From contig JAHEYJ010000010.1 of the NCBI GenBank assembly GCA_023251675.1, forward strand, positions 1 through 40,397: a stretch of 40,397 nt of DNA. Reading direction: 5' to 3'. Below are positions 18,119 through 29,103 of the stretch, piece by piece (position 1 is the stretch's first letter; every line of letters begins with the position of its first letter). The notes under the pieces are model-generated. The model worked only from the letters and a program-made list of their open reading frames with translations, had not been told where the DNA came from and ran no database searches. This stretch comes from Bacteroidota bacterium (GTDB taxonomy: Bacteria; Bacteroidota; Bacteroidia; Palsa-948). The position numbers were made by a program, and so were the translations under genes.

Positions 18119-18847
18119 TTAGTTTGTAAGTTTACCTAAATCAACACGCACCCCCACGATCACAGCTGCGGAATAAATTTTATGAACGATCTGAACCGGG
18201 GCTTCCGTGCGTGAATTATCATAGATTTTGTATTCCATATGAGGAGAGGCAAACAAATACACATGCGGATAAAATTCATAATCAGCCGTCAAACCGGTAT
18301 TAAAAAGCAATGCTATTGGAAAAGGCTTATCACCAATGAAATTAAACCGCTTTACATTTGTATAGCCAAACCAGCCACAGCGCATATTCCAGCTTAAAGA
18401 ATATTTTTTTCGGCTTTCGTATTTAAACGGGACTTCTGCAGCGATAAAGATCTTATCGAAGCGCATACTTTCATCAAACAAAAGATAGTCTGTTCCTGTT
18501 TTAGTATATACTCTTAATTGTGAAAGATAATGAAATTCAAAATCTATCCCAAGCCCAAGCCGCACATGGCGGATAGGTGCAAGAACACATATATCATAAT
18601 TTTTTGTTGGGCTGTTTGCTCCAAAATGAAAATCACCTTTGTTAATTACAGATCCATCCTTATCATAAAATTCCGTTTTTTCAAAAAGGGAATTCCAATG
18701 CGCCGTACCCTGTCCATAACCCAGAGCAACAAAATATTTGTCCCCGGCTTTTGATTTAAGGAAATAGCCATTTGAAACCTGCGCAATGCACAAAACAGAA
18801 TGAATAAGAAAAAAAGGGAAGAATAAATATTTAAATAATTGCCTCAT
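18119..18847 (-). CDS. Putative outer-membrane beta-barrel protein inside the biotin operon
   Basis: 242 aa; signal peptide, alternating aromatic beta-strand-like segments, strand-like C-terminus [19 protein letters not shown]; 4-bp overlap with bioB. Confidence 0.65.
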   Translation of the reverse strand: MRQLFKYLFFPFFLIHSVLCIAQVSNGYFLKSKAGDKYFVALGYGQGTAHWNSLFEKTEFYDKDGSVINKGDFHFGANSPTKNYDICVLAPIRHVRLGLGIDFEFHYLSQLRVYTKTGTDYLLFDESMRFDKIFIAAEVPFKYESRKKYSLSWNMRCGWFGYTNVKRFNFIGDKPFPIALLFNTGLTADYEFYPHVYLFASPHMEYKIYDNSRTEAPVQIVHKIYSAAVIVGVRVDLGKLTN

Positions 18848-19830
18848 GCAGAAACTTCTTCTAAAGATGTATCGACCTTTCCGTGCTTAAAAGGGGCCCT
18901 CGATTTAAGCCCAAATAATTTCAGCATTTCAATATCTTCATTAAAATCCGGATTCGGCGTTGTGAGTAATTTATCTCCGGCAAAAATAGAATTGGCTCCC
19001 GACAGAAAACATAACGCCTGGCCTTCTAATGACATTTGCGTTCTTCCTGCTGATAAACGCACAACCGATTTGGACATGACGATGCGGGTTGTAGCGATCA
19101 TTCGGACCATTTCCCAAATAGAAACAAGCTTGCTTTTCTCAAGCGGTGTACCCTGAACCGGCACCAGTGCATTGATGGGTACCGATTCGGGCTGTGGATT
19201 CAAATGGGAAAGATTGTACAGCATCTTAATTCGGTCATCAACAGATTCTCCCATACCAATTATGCCTCCGCAACAAACCGTAACTTTCGCTTTACGTACA
19301 TTCTCGATGGTGGTTAATCGATCGTCATATTTGCGGGTAGTGATGATTTTTTTATAGAAATCTTCTGATGAATCCAGGTTATGATTGTAAGCGTAAAGTC
19401 CGGCAGCTGCAAGTTTCTTTGCCTGGGATTCGGTTAACATTCCAAGTGTACAGCAAACTTCCATTCCCATATCAGTGATGGAACGGACCATTTCAAGCAC
19501 TGTATCAAAATCACTATTATCACGCACCTCTCTCCATGCGGCTCCAAGACACATGCGGGTCGCACCTCCTGCTTTCGCATTTGAAGCGGCTTCCATCACA
19601 TCTCTCACAGCAAGCATTTTATGAACATCCACATCGGTTTCATACTTTGCAGACTGCGGACAATAGCCGCAATCCTCAGAACACCCTCCGGTCTTAATCG
19701 AAAGCAATGAACTTACCTGTACTTCTGCCGGATCATGAAACATTCGGTGAACCGCTGCTGCTCTAAAAACCAAATCAAGCAACGGCATATTATAGATCTC
19801 TGTAATCTCTTCTTTTGAATACTTGCTCAT
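18844..19830 (-). CDS. bioB: Biotin synthase
   Basis: 328 aa; radical-SAM CxxxCxxC in [58 protein letters not shown]. Confidence 0.97.
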   Translation of the reverse strand: MSKYSKEEITEIYNMPLLDLVFRAAAVHRMFHDPAEVQVSSLLSIKTGGCSEDCGYCPQSAKYETDVDVHKMLAVRDVMEAASNAKAGGATRMCLGAAWREVRDNSDFDTVLEMVRSITDMGMEVCCTLGMLTESQAKKLAAAGLYAYNHNLDSSEDFYKKIITTRKYDDRLTTIENVRKAKVTVCCGGIIGMGESVDDRIKMLYNLSHLNPQPESVPINALVPVQGTPLEKSKLVSIWEMVRMIATTRIVMSKSVVRLSAGRTQMSLEGQALCFLSGANSIFAGDKLLTTPNPDFNEDIEMLKLFGLKSRAPFKHGKVDTSLEEVSA

Positions 19831-19939
19831 AAGATATTGTGAATAAAGAACAAAAGTAGCATTTTGTTTCGGGATAATATAATTTTTTTGTAACGATTCG
19901 TCCCGGGTTGTTCATTACATTTGCTTCCATTAAATTCGT

Positions 19940-20638
19940 ATGAAAAAGAAGACGGTCTCTCCATTATGTATTGATATTATTACAGTTTTACCAAAATTGA
20001 TTGAAAGTCCTTTTCAGCATTCAATTGTAAAAAGGGCAATTGATAAGAAACTTGTAAAAGTGAATATTATCAATCTTCGAGATTATTCAACGGGTAAATA
20101 CCAAAGCCTGGATGACTACATGTACGGAGGCGGCGCCGGGATGGTAATGATGATCGAGCCGATCGCAAAATGCATCGAAAAACTTAAGAAGAAAAAAACC
20201 TATGATGAGGTGATTTATATGTCTCCGGACGGAGAGCTATTTGATCAAAAAATGGCTAACCGCCTTTCATTAAATAAAAACCTCATCATCTTATGTGGCC
20301 ATTATAAAGGAGTTGACGAACGTGTGAGGGAGTATTTTATAACAAAAGAAATATCCATCGGCAACTATGTTTTAAGCGGTGGTGAACTACCTGCGGCAGT
20401 TGTCTGCGATGCCGTTATCCGCCTGCTCCCGGGTGTTATATCTGATGAAACCTCTGCCTTGACCGACTCCTTCCAGGATGGGCTGCTTTCCCCTCCTGTA
20501 TATACTCGACCGGCCGACTACAAGGGAATGAAAATCCCTGACATCCTCCTTTCAGGAAATACCAAACGCGTAGATGAGTGGAGACATGAAAGATCCATCG
20601 AAAGAACAGAGAAACGAAGACCCGACCTTTTAAAATAG
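19940..20638 (+). CDS. trmD: tRNA (guanine-37-N1)-methyltransferase
   Basis: 232 aa; [57 protein letters not shown]. Confidence 0.96.
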   Translation: MKKKTVSPLCIDIITVLPKLIESPFQHSIVKRAIDKKLVKVNIINLRDYSTGKYQSLDDYMYGGGAGMVMMIEPIAKCIEKLKKKKTYDEVIYMSPDGELFDQKMANRLSLNKNLIILCGHYKGVDERVREYFITKEISIGNYVLSGGELPAAVVCDAVIRLLPGVISDETSALTDSFQDGLLSPPVYTRPADYKGMKIPDILLSGNTKRVDEWRHERSIERTEKRRPDLLK

Positions 20639-20677
20639 GTCCTGAAAAATCAAATACTGAAGTCTCAAAATATCTAT

Positions 20678-20685
20678 TATCTTTG
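20678..20685 (+). promoter_or_regulatory. Bacteroidota-type -7 promoter motif TATCTTTG upstream of rplS
   Basis: Matches TAnnTTTG; no clear TTTG -33 element at the usual spacing. Confidence 0.4.
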
Positions 20686-20710
20686 CGTCCCTTTTATAAA
20701 ACCTACGGCT

Positions 20711-21097
20711 ATGAACCTACTAAAATACGCAGAACAGCAGCTAATTGCAAAAACAAATATTCCTGCTTTCAGAGCGGGTGATACAGTTACTGTAAACTAC
20801 AAAATCAAGGAAGGCGACAAAGAGCGCGTACAGCAATTTACGGGAGCTGTTATCCAGATTCATGGAGACGGCAATGTTAAGACTTTCACCGTTCGAAAAA
20901 TCTCTAATGGCGTTGGCGTAGAACGTATTTTCCCTCTCTATTCCCCTTTTATTGAATCCATTGTAGTTGAAAAGAAAGGCGAAGTGCGCAGGGCAAAACT
21001 TTTCTATCTGCGGGCGGCAATAGGTAAAAAAGCAAAGATCGACGAGTTAAAAGAAGATGTTGTTTCAGAAGTCACAACGCCAGAAGTCGTAGCCTAA
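20711..21097 (+). CDS. rplS: 50S ribosomal protein L19
   Basis: 128 aa; [64 protein letters not shown]. Confidence 0.97.
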   Translation: MNLLKYAEQQLIAKTNIPAFRAGDTVTVNYKIKEGDKERVQQFTGAVIQIHGDGNVKTFTVRKISNGVGVERIFPLYSPFIESIVVEKKGEVRRAKLFYLRAAIGKKAKIDELKEDVVSEVTTPEVVA

Positions 21098-21381
21098 CTT
21101 TTTTTGGTTCCGAATTTCAAAGTTCAAAAATTTTTCCACTCTTTAGATCCGCTAATGTAATTCTCTTTATTTAGAATTATTCAACCTCAGTTACCGCCGT
21201 TACTGTATACCTAAATTCTTGAAGCCAGAAGTAAAATCCTGTATTCCGAAAACAATTACTGCAAAGACGCTATTGGGCTGGCCTAAATCACTGCCCTTTT
21301 TCTTTTCAACCTTCCTTGACTATATGTCAACATCTTTTCAAAAATATTCTACATTTGTCATCGTTCTAAAATGCCAAAAAC

Positions 21382-22440
21382 ATGCTAAAAAAAATACATC
21401 TATTATTTGCAATATCAATCACTTCATTACTCTGTGTAAATGCCCAAGATACCGTAAAGGTTTCAACACTTGTTGGGCTTGATAATAATGCCGAGAAGTT
21501 TTACAACAGCGGTATCAGCAAATTTGCTTCGAAAGACTTAAACGGCGCTATTGCAGATTTCAATCAGGCTATTACATTAAATGCTAATTTTTATAAGGCA
21601 TTTTACAACCGCGGAATAGCAAAATTTGAATTAAAAGATATCCAGGGTGCTATCAGTGATTACACCCAGGCAATCACACTCTCTCATGATTCATGTGATC
21701 TCTGTTATTTCAGCAGAGGCCAAGCGAAGTATGCAATGGGCAGCAAAACAGAAGCTTCTGAAGATTATGGAAAAACAATTCGACTTAATCCGAACCATGC
21801 GCAGGCCTATTATTACCGTGGCGGGATTTTATTTGAGATCCAGGAATATAAAAGCGCTATTGATGACTTTACAAATGCGATCAAAGTAAAATCGGATTAT
21901 GCCTATGCATACAATGATCGTGGAAGTGCAAAACGCCAACTGGAAGATAATGATGGCGCCGCCGCTGATTATAAAAAAGCAACAGAACTTAACCCGGACC
22001 TGGCCTTTGCCTTCAGCAATTTAGGAAGCGTTCTTCGAAAAAAAGATGATTTCAAAGGAGCCATTACCGCTTATGACAAAGCGCTTAAAGTAAAAGAAAG
22101 TTGTTTAACCTATAATAACCGGGGCAGCGCCCGTTTTGATGCAGAAGATTACGCAGGAGCAGTTGTTGATTTCACAAAAGCCATTCAGCTAAAAAGCGAT
22201 TATGCCATTGCTTATAATAACCGGGGCGCGGCAAAATTTAAACTAAAAGATTATAAAGGAGCCATTGAAGATTACAACAAAGCAATTGTGTATAATCAAA
22301 AATACTGTTTTGCCTTTCTAAACCGAGGGATGGCAAAGGAACTCATAAGAGATCAGCAAGGTGCCTGCAAAGACTGGGAAGCCGCTGTAAATCTGGGTAT
22401 TGAACAGGGAAAAACTTATCTGCAGGATTGCAAAAAATAA
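21382..22440 (+). CDS. Secreted tetratricopeptide-repeat protein
   Basis: 352 aa; signal peptide then repeated AFYNRGIAKFELKDIQGAISDYTQAI-type TPRs. Confidence 0.92.
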   Translation: MLKKIHLLFAISITSLLCVNAQDTVKVSTLVGLDNNAEKFYNSGISKFASKDLNGAIADFNQAITLNANFYKAFYNRGIAKFELKDIQGAISDYTQAITLSHDSCDLCYFSRGQAKYAMGSKTEASEDYGKTIRLNPNHAQAYYYRGGILFEIQEYKSAIDDFTNAIKVKSDYAYAYNDRGSAKRQLEDNDGAAADYKKATELNPDLAFAFSNLGSVLRKKDDFKGAITAYDKALKVKESCLTYNNRGSARFDAEDYAGAVVDFTKAIQLKSDYAIAYNNRGAAKFKLKDYKGAIEDYNKAIVYNQKYCFAFLNRGMAKELIRDQQGACKDWEAAVNLGIEQGKTYLQDCKK

Positions 22441-22441
22441 A

Positions 22442-25015
22442 ATGAAAACTATTCTTTTTGTACTTTATTCAACGCTGATATTATGTTCTTGCGACTTTGC
22501 TTTGTCTCAAAACGTTGATTTCACAAAAACAAATTTTTCAGGAAAAGAAGATGGCCTCAAAGAAGCATTAAACAATATTAAAAAGGGAGATGACTTCTTC
22601 AGAGCAGGCTGGGAACAATATAACCGCGCTTTGGAATATTACCTGAAAGCAAATGGCTTTAACTCTGAAAATGCAGAGCTGAACTACAAAATAGGCGTGT
22701 GCTACCTGTATTCATCTTTCAAGCAAAATGCATTGAATTTTCTGGAGAAATCACAGAAGCTGGATCCGAATGTCAATGAGTCCCTGCCCTATTACCTCGG
22801 GCGCGCTTTCCATCTAGAAATGAAATGGGACAAAGCCATTGAGGAGTATTCAGAATACAAAAAGAAGATTGATGGCCTTGATATTAAGAAATCAGACGAT
22901 GTGGATAAGAAAATACAGGAATGCAAATACGGAATTGAATTAATGAAAGACACGCTTCGCGTCAGTAAACTTCCTGATTCGCTTCGGTTCAGGATAGAAA
23001 ATATAGGCGAAGAAGTAAATTCCAAATACCCCGATTATCACCCGGTAATATCAGCCGATGAATCGGTTCTCCTGTTTACATCCAGAAGAGATAATACCAC
23101 CGGTGGCGGAATTGCTGACGATGGAAAATATTTTGAGGATATTTATATTTCAAATAATGAAAACGGAAAATGGTCTGAAGCAAAAAACCTGGGCGATCCG
23201 ATCAACACACCACGGCAAAACGATGCCACTTGCGGTCTTTCTGTAGATGGACAAAAACTTCTGATCTATCTGGATGACACCTATAATGGAAGTGGAAATA
23301 TTTATGAATGCCTTCTGAATGGACATGAATGGTCTGCTCCCAAAAAATTGCCAAGCGAGATAAACAGCAAATACCATGAGTCTTCTGCAAGTTATTCTCC
23401 CGACGGCAAAACGATTTATTTCTGCAGCGAGAATCCTAAAAACAATTTTGGCCAGCGGGATATTTTTAAAGTCACATTAATAACCCATGACGGGAAATCG
23501 CAGTGGAGCGAACCTGAAAATCTTGGCGATGTCATTAACACGCCCTATGATGAACGTACGGTATTTATGCATCCGGATGGTAAAACTATCTATTTTTCAT
23601 CTGAAGGGCATAACAGCATGGGCGGATACGATCTTTTCAAGTCGGTGTATAATGACTCTTTGAAAAAATGGTCTAAACCCCTGAATCTTGGCTATCCGAT
23701 CAACTCGCCGGATAACGATGCTGATTTTGTTGTTTCCGCCAGTGGCAAGCATGCTTACTATGCAACTATACGACCTGATGGAGTGGGCGAAAAAGATATT
23801 TACAGAATTACTTTCCCCGTAGACACCACTCCTCAGCTCACGCTTGTTAAAGGAAACGTAACCGATGAAAGTGATAATCCCGTTGGGTCAAAAATTGAGA
23901 TCATTGATGTTAAAACAGGCAAAACGGTTTCAAACCAGGAATCCAACAGCGCCACCGGCAAATTTCTTGTTTCACTTCCTTCCGGCAAAAATTATAAGAT
24001 GAATGTAACAGCAGAAGGTTACTACCCGCATGAAGAAGTATTTAATATTCCTAAAGGAGAAAAGTTTAAAGAGCTGGATGTGAATATCAAGCTCAAACGC
24101 AAAGAGCAAATAGTGGATATTGAAGGCCTGGTAACTGACGAAAATGGAAAATTACTTAAAGCAAAAATTGAAATTGTAAATAATTCAACCGGTGAAGTAA
24201 TTGCCCGCACTACTGCGGACAAACTGGGCAAGTACCTTTCAAAGTTCAAAGCGGGGAAAAACTATGGTTTGACCGTCTCTGCGGATGGCTATCTGTTTCA
24301 GTCTGTAAATCTTGACATCCCGCCGGGAAAAGATAAAATCAAATTACCTCCTATCAAACTAAAAAAGATTCAGGCAGGCAAAAACATTGTATTGAACAAC
24401 ATCTTTTTTGATTTTGATAAAGCTTCTCTTCGTCCGGATTCAAAACCTGAACTGGAACGTGTTGCCACTGTTTTGCAGGATAACCCAAGCATGAAAATTG
24501 AAATTTCAGGACATACGGACAGCAAAGGATCGGCAACTTATAACTTAAAATTATCTGAGTCACGTGCCAAATCAGTTGTGGATTATCTGGTTACTAAAGG
24601 GATAGACAAAAGCAGGCTTACCTATAAAGGTTATGGATTCTTAAAACCCATTGCATCCAATGAAACAGAAGAAGGAAGACAGCAAAACAGAAGAACAGAA
24701 TTCAAAGTAACTGACATTGATGAAAATGCGGTTCATACTTCTTCGGAAACATCTGATAACGATCAAAAAGAAATGCCTGGCAGTCAAAATGGCAATTCAA
24801 CAATCACTGTTAAAGAAAATACAGATGGCAACAGCACAGGCACTTCGGTTACAACTGCAGGCATGCCTGCAGAATTTAAAGTGGCTGATAAAAACAATGA
24901 TGGAAAAATCTCTGCTGATGAAATTGTTGCTGTTATTGATGGCTTCTTTGATGGACTTAACGACTATACAACTGAAAAAATACATCGGCTTATAGATTAT
25001 TTCTTTGAACAATGA
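22442..25015 (+). CDS. PorE-like TPR / PD40 beta-propeller / carboxypeptidase-regulatory / OmpA-C protein with C-terminal EF-hand-like motif
   Basis: Start taken at internal ATG 22442 (MKTILFVLYSTLILCSCDF). TPR near N-terminus, ISADESVLLFTSRRDN PD40 repeats, two CRD-like segments, NIFFDFDKASLRPDSKPEL...ISGHTDSKGSATYNLKLSESRA OmpA-C, then DKNNDGKISADE. Confidence 0.9.
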   Translation: MKTILFVLYSTLILCSCDFALSQNVDFTKTNFSGKEDGLKEALNNIKKGDDFFRAGWEQYNRALEYYLKANGFNSENAELNYKIGVCYLYSSFKQNALNFLEKSQKLDPNVNESLPYYLGRAFHLEMKWDKAIEEYSEYKKKIDGLDIKKSDDVDKKIQECKYGIELMKDTLRVSKLPDSLRFRIENIGEEVNSKYPDYHPVISADESVLLFTSRRDNTTGGGIADDGKYFEDIYISNNENGKWSEAKNLGDPINTPRQNDATCGLSVDGQKLLIYLDDTYNGSGNIYECLLNGHEWSAPKKLPSEINSKYHESSASYSPDGKTIYFCSENPKNNFGQRDIFKVTLITHDGKSQWSEPENLGDVINTPYDERTVFMHPDGKTIYFSSEGHNSMGGYDLFKSVYNDSLKKWSKPLNLGYPINSPDNDADFVVSASGKHAYYATIRPDGVGEKDIYRITFPVDTTPQLTLVKGNVTDESDNPVGSKIEIIDVKTGKTVSNQESNSATGKFLVSLPSGKNYKMNVTAEGYYPHEEVFNIPKGEKFKELDVNIKLKRKEQIVDIEGLVTDENGKLLKAKIEIVNNSTGEVIARTTADKLGKYLSKFKAGKNYGLTVSADGYLFQSVNLDIPPGKDKIKLPPIKLKKIQAGKNIVLNNIFFDFDKASLRPDSKPELERVATVLQDNPSMKIEISGHTDSKGSATYNLKLSESRAKSVVDYLVTKGIDKSRLTYKGYGFLKPIASNETEEGRQQNRRTEFKVTDIDENAVHTSSETSDNDQKEMPGSQNGNSTITVKENTDGNSTGTSVTTAGMPAEFKVADKNNDGKISADEIVAVIDGFFDGLNDYTTEKIHRLIDYFFEQ

Positions 25016-27000
25016 TTCAACGAGGCACTATATCCGGAAATAAGATCAGGCGTTTCTTCTATTTTATAATTTCATTCATTTGCTTATCCTCTATCTCAGT
25101 TTCTGCTCAGTCCATTAAAGATCTGGAAGAAAAACTAAAATCAGCTTCCGCTGATGAGAAACCGGGAATTCTTAATCAACTTGCTGAAGAATATCTTGCG
25201 ACAGACCCTGATAAATGTATCGATTATGCTGAACAAGCGCTTAAGGCAGCAAGAAAAGCGGATGATATAAACGAAGAAGCCGGCGCTCTTATAAATCTGG
25301 GTGATGGATACAAAGCCAATAAGAACCAGAAAAAAGCATTGCAAAACTATAAGGAAGCAATCAAAATATTTGACAAATACAATCAAACTTCAAGTTCCGC
25401 TTATATATGGAATAAAATTGCGGATTTATATATTGCTTTTGGAAATACAACTGATGCCATTGATGCAGATAATAAAGCGCTTGAGCTTTTCAAAATGGCA
25501 AATGACAAAAGCGGCATCGTAAGCATGAATATTGAACTTGGGGATATTTATTTTAATCAGAAAAAATATGACGGTTCAATTCCTTTCTACAAAACAGCTT
25601 TAAAGCTTTACGAAGACTCCCATGATGCAAGAGGCCAGGTGACTATTTTGAGCCGGATCGGTACGGCCTATTCAAACTGGGGGAATTTTGACGAAGCCTA
25701 TATGTTCTTAAGCAGAGCTTTGGATCTTGCAAAAAAAAATAACCTCAATTCACTTGCCAAAGAAATTGAAAAAAATCTCGATGTTGTAAAAAACAACATG
25801 AGCGGCTACCAAAAATCTCAAACCGAATTTGCAAAACAAAAAGAGCAGCAAACACAGGAAGAAATGAAAACAAAAGAGATGAAGATTAACTCTCTTGCCC
25901 AGCAAAATGTAAAATCACTTGAAGAAATCGAGCAAATGAATGAAGATGCGCAGTTAAAGGAGTTTAAAATCAAAGCGCAAAGCGATGAAATTACGCGCAA
26001 GAAAATGGAAGCTGATTCACAGGAAAAGGCCAATGAACTGCTGACAAAAGAAAGTGAATTACAAGAACTGGAACTTAACAAACAAAAATTAATCATTTGG
26101 GGAGCTATCGGCTTTTCTGCACTCGTTGTGCTCCTCACCGTATTTATCTTCATTGCCTATCGAAACAAGAAAAAGTCGAACGACCTTCTGAAACAAAAGA
26201 ATGATGTCATTTATAAACAAAAAGAACAGATTGTACAGAAGAACATTCTTATAACGGACAGCATCGATTATGCAAAAAATATACAGGACGCCATTCTTCC
26301 ATCTGAAAAATCCCTTGCAACTTATTTTCCCGAATCTTTTATTTTAAACAAACCAAAAGATATCGTTAGCGGCGACTTTTACTGGTTTCATGAAGAGAAA
26401 GAAAAATGTTTTTGCATAGCCGCCGCAGATTGTACAGGACATGGGGTTCCGGGCGCATTTATGTCGCTGCTTGGCTTTATCATGCTGGATGATATTGTAA
26501 AAAGATCCCCCAACGGGTCCCCCGGAGAAGTTTTGAAAGAAGTGAATACAGAACTCATGGAGACCCTACACCAGGACGCTCAAAATACAACCGGAAAATT
26601 TGGAATGGACATTGCATTGGTTAAATATGACTTGAAGAAGAAGGAAATCACCTATGCAGGAGCTCACAATCCATTAATAATAATCAAACCTAACGGAGAA
26701 ATAGTAGAAGTAAAAGCCGATAAAATTTCTATCGGAACAACAACAGAGTGCTCTTTCAACAATAATGTTATACCGGTCAGCAAAGGAGATTATATTTACA
26801 TCTATTCGGATGGATTTCAGGATCAGATTGGTGGCGAAAAAAGAAAAAAATTCCTGGCTTTTCATTTAAAAGAACTATTGCAGCAGATTCATACCCTTGC
26901 ACCTGAAAAACAAAGAGAAGAACTTGATCGCAAACATATGGAATGGCGCAGTAAAACAGAACAAACAGATGACATTCTGATTATCGGCATTAAAGTATAA
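25012..27000 (+). CDS. TPR-containing SpoIIE-family (PP2C-like) protein phosphatase
   Basis: 662 aa; N-terminal TPRs, coiled coil, TM IIWGAIGFSALVVLLTVFIFIAY, then DIVSGDFYWFHEE...AAADCTGHGVPGAFMSLLG and YIYSDGFQDQIGG; 4-bp overlap with the preceding gene. Confidence 0.94.
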   Translation: MIQRGTISGNKIRRFFYFIISFICLSSISVSAQSIKDLEEKLKSASADEKPGILNQLAEEYLATDPDKCIDYAEQALKAARKADDINEEAGALINLGDGYKANKNQKKALQNYKEAIKIFDKYNQTSSSAYIWNKIADLYIAFGNTTDAIDADNKALELFKMANDKSGIVSMNIELGDIYFNQKKYDGSIPFYKTALKLYEDSHDARGQVTILSRIGTAYSNWGNFDEAYMFLSRALDLAKKNNLNSLAKEIEKNLDVVKNNMSGYQKSQTEFAKQKEQQTQEEMKTKEMKINSLAQQNVKSLEEIEQMNEDAQLKEFKIKAQSDEITRKKMEADSQEKANELLTKESELQELELNKQKLIIWGAIGFSALVVLLTVFIFIAYRNKKKSNDLLKQKNDVIYKQKEQIVQKNILITDSIDYAKNIQDAILPSEKSLATYFPESFILNKPKDIVSGDFYWFHEEKEKCFCIAAADCTGHGVPGAFMSLLGFIMLDDIVKRSPNGSPGEVLKEVNTELMETLHQDAQNTTGKFGMDIALVKYDLKKKEITYAGAHNPLIIIKPNGEIVEVKADKISIGTTTECSFNNNVIPVSKGDYIYIYSDGFQDQIGGEKRKKFLAFHLKELLQQIHTLAPEKQREELDRKHMEWRSKTEQTDDILIIGIKV

Positions 27001-27018
27001 CCCAGAAAACATTTTTAA

Positions 27019-29097
27019 ATGAAAAAATATTTCTACTTCCTTTCCGTTTTGGTTTTCTTTTCACTGGCTTCCAACTCACAAAACGTGGAATTTGAAAAAG
27101 CGAATTTCCCTGATAAAAAATCGGAATTAAAAGATGCAAAACGAAACATAGAAGAAGCCGATGGTTATTTTGACAAATCAATGAAAGAAGGTTATCGATA
27201 CTATAATTTAGCTCTTCCACTCTACCAAAAAGCAAATACTTTTAATCCCAACAATGCACTACTGAATTATAAAATCGGGGTTTGCTTTCTTAATTCCGCC
27301 TGGAAACAAAAAGCGTTGGCTCATCTTGAGAAAGCATATAATCTCAACCCGAACGTTGGCGCCAATATTCATGATTATCTTGGTCAGGCTTACCATATTA
27401 ATATGGATTGGGATAAAGCCATAAAAGAATTTCAAACTTACAAAGCTCAGATTAAATCAGAAGACAAAGAAGCATTGGCTGCTGTAGAGAAAAAAATTAA
27501 TGAATGCAGAACGGGAATAGAATTGGTTAAAACTCCAGTCCTGGTATTCATAGATAATGCCGGCCCTGAAATTAATTCACAATATCCGGATTACGCACCG
27601 GTAATTACTGCAGATGAATCTATAATGATGTTCACTTCACGCAGAGATAACACTTCGGGTGGCGGCGTTGACCCGTTTGACCAGCTGTATTATGAAGATA
27701 TTTATATATCTACCGGAGAGAATGGAAAATGGAGCCCGGCTAAAAATATGGGCAAGCCGGTGAATACTGAAAACAGGCACGATGCTACTGTTGCCATTTC
27801 TGCAGATGGACAGAAGCTCTTTATTTATCTGGATGATATGACCCGTGGCAGTGGAAATATTTACGAATGCGAACAAAAAGGTATTACCTGGACCAAACCT
27901 GAAAAACTGAACGACAACATTAATACTAAATTCCACGAAAACTCTGCTTCCTTATCTGCTGATGGAAACACATTGTATTTTATTAGCAATAAAGATGGCG
28001 GATTCGGAGGCCATGATATCTACAAAGCATCATGGGATCCCAAAAAGCAAAGATGGAATGAAGCGGAAAATATGGGACCGATGATCAATACTCCCTATGA
28101 AGAATACAGCGTTTTTATTCATCCGGACGGAAAGACACTTTACTTCAGCAGCGAAGGACACAACACGATGGGTGGATTTGATGTCTTCAAAACAGTTTGG
28201 GACGATAAAAAGAAGAAATGGTCTAATCCAGAAAATCTCGGATATCCTATTAATACTGCAGATGATGATGTTGACTTTGTCCTCTCCGCAAGCGGAAAAC
28301 ATGCCTATTTTGCTTCTTATAAAAATGACGGTTACGGGGAAAAAGATATTTACATGATCACGTTTATCACTCCTAAAAACCCTGTGCTGAATACGGAAGA
28401 TAACCTCCTGGCAAGTTTAACTGAACCGGTAAAAGAAACCGTAATAGCAAAAGAAGTAGCTGTCCCAATGGCTCAGGTATCAATATTAAAAGGGACCATT
28501 TTTGACTATGTAACCAAACAAATGCTTGAAGCCGATATAGAGCTAGTGGACAACCAGCTGAATCAAACGATTGCCACTTTCAAATCGAACAGTTCAACCG
28601 GTAAATTTTTGGTATCGCTCCCTGCAGGAAAAAACTACGGTATTGCTGTTAAAAAAGACGGATACCTTTTTCATTCAGAGAACTTTGATATTCCCGCTTC
28701 TGCCGGATACCAGGAATATGTAAAAGATATTGGTTTGAAAAATATTGCTGTAGGCACTAAAATTGTCCTCCGTAATATTTTCTTCGACTTTGATAAAGCA
28801 ACACTTCGCCCTGAATCAACATCAGAACTTGAACGATTGATAAAACTGCTCACCGATATACCTACTATGAAAATTGAAATTGGCGGGCATACTGACAGCA
28901 AGGGCTCTGATGATTACAATATGAAATTATCTGCCAGCAGGGCAGAATCAGTTGTTACTTACCTGGCAACGCATGGGATAGACAAAAGCCGTTTGACTTC
29001 TAAAGGATACGGCGAAACAAAGCCCATGGCTACAAATGACACAGATGAAGGAAGACAGTTGAACAGAAGGACGGAGTTTGAAATAAAAAGCAAATAA
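27019..29097 (+). CDS. PorE-like TPR / PD40 / CRD / OmpA-C protein
   Basis: 692 aa, clear paralog of 22442..25015 with the same domain order; ends after OmpA-C (RQLNRRTEFEIKSK). Confidence 0.92.
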   Translation: MKKYFYFLSVLVFFSLASNSQNVEFEKANFPDKKSELKDAKRNIEEADGYFDKSMKEGYRYYNLALPLYQKANTFNPNNALLNYKIGVCFLNSAWKQKALAHLEKAYNLNPNVGANIHDYLGQAYHINMDWDKAIKEFQTYKAQIKSEDKEALAAVEKKINECRTGIELVKTPVLVFIDNAGPEINSQYPDYAPVITADESIMMFTSRRDNTSGGGVDPFDQLYYEDIYISTGENGKWSPAKNMGKPVNTENRHDATVAISADGQKLFIYLDDMTRGSGNIYECEQKGITWTKPEKLNDNINTKFHENSASLSADGNTLYFISNKDGGFGGHDIYKASWDPKKQRWNEAENMGPMINTPYEEYSVFIHPDGKTLYFSSEGHNTMGGFDVFKTVWDDKKKKWSNPENLGYPINTADDDVDFVLSASGKHAYFASYKNDGYGEKDIYMITFITPKNPVLNTEDNLLASLTEPVKETVIAKEVAVPMAQVSILKGTIFDYVTKQMLEADIELVDNQLNQTIATFKSNSSTGKFLVSLPAGKNYGIAVKKDGYLFHSENFDIPASAGYQEYVKDIGLKNIAVGTKIVLRNIFFDFDKATLRPESTSELERLIKLLTDIPTMKIEIGGHTDSKGSDDYNMKLSASRAESVVTYLATHGIDKSRLTSKGYGETKPMATNDTDEGRQLNRRTEFEIKSK

Positions 29098-29103
29098 AAA
29101 AAA

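Noticed and set aside
19851-19858. CAAAAGTA (TACTTTTG on minus) as a bioB promoter -7 box
   Set aside because: Matches TAnnTTTG but lacks a TTTG -33 partner at the expected spacing; too weak to list as a feature.
21219-21482. 87-aa + strand ORF between rplS and the TPR gene
   Set aside because: Overlaps the TPR protein signal peptide in another frame; no domain and no convincing start.
25818-26153. 111-aa Ser/Cys-rich minus strand ORF
   Set aside because: Antisense of the coiled-coil segment of the SpoIIE phosphatase; Ser/Cys/Phe richness follows from the Lys/Glu-rich sense strand.
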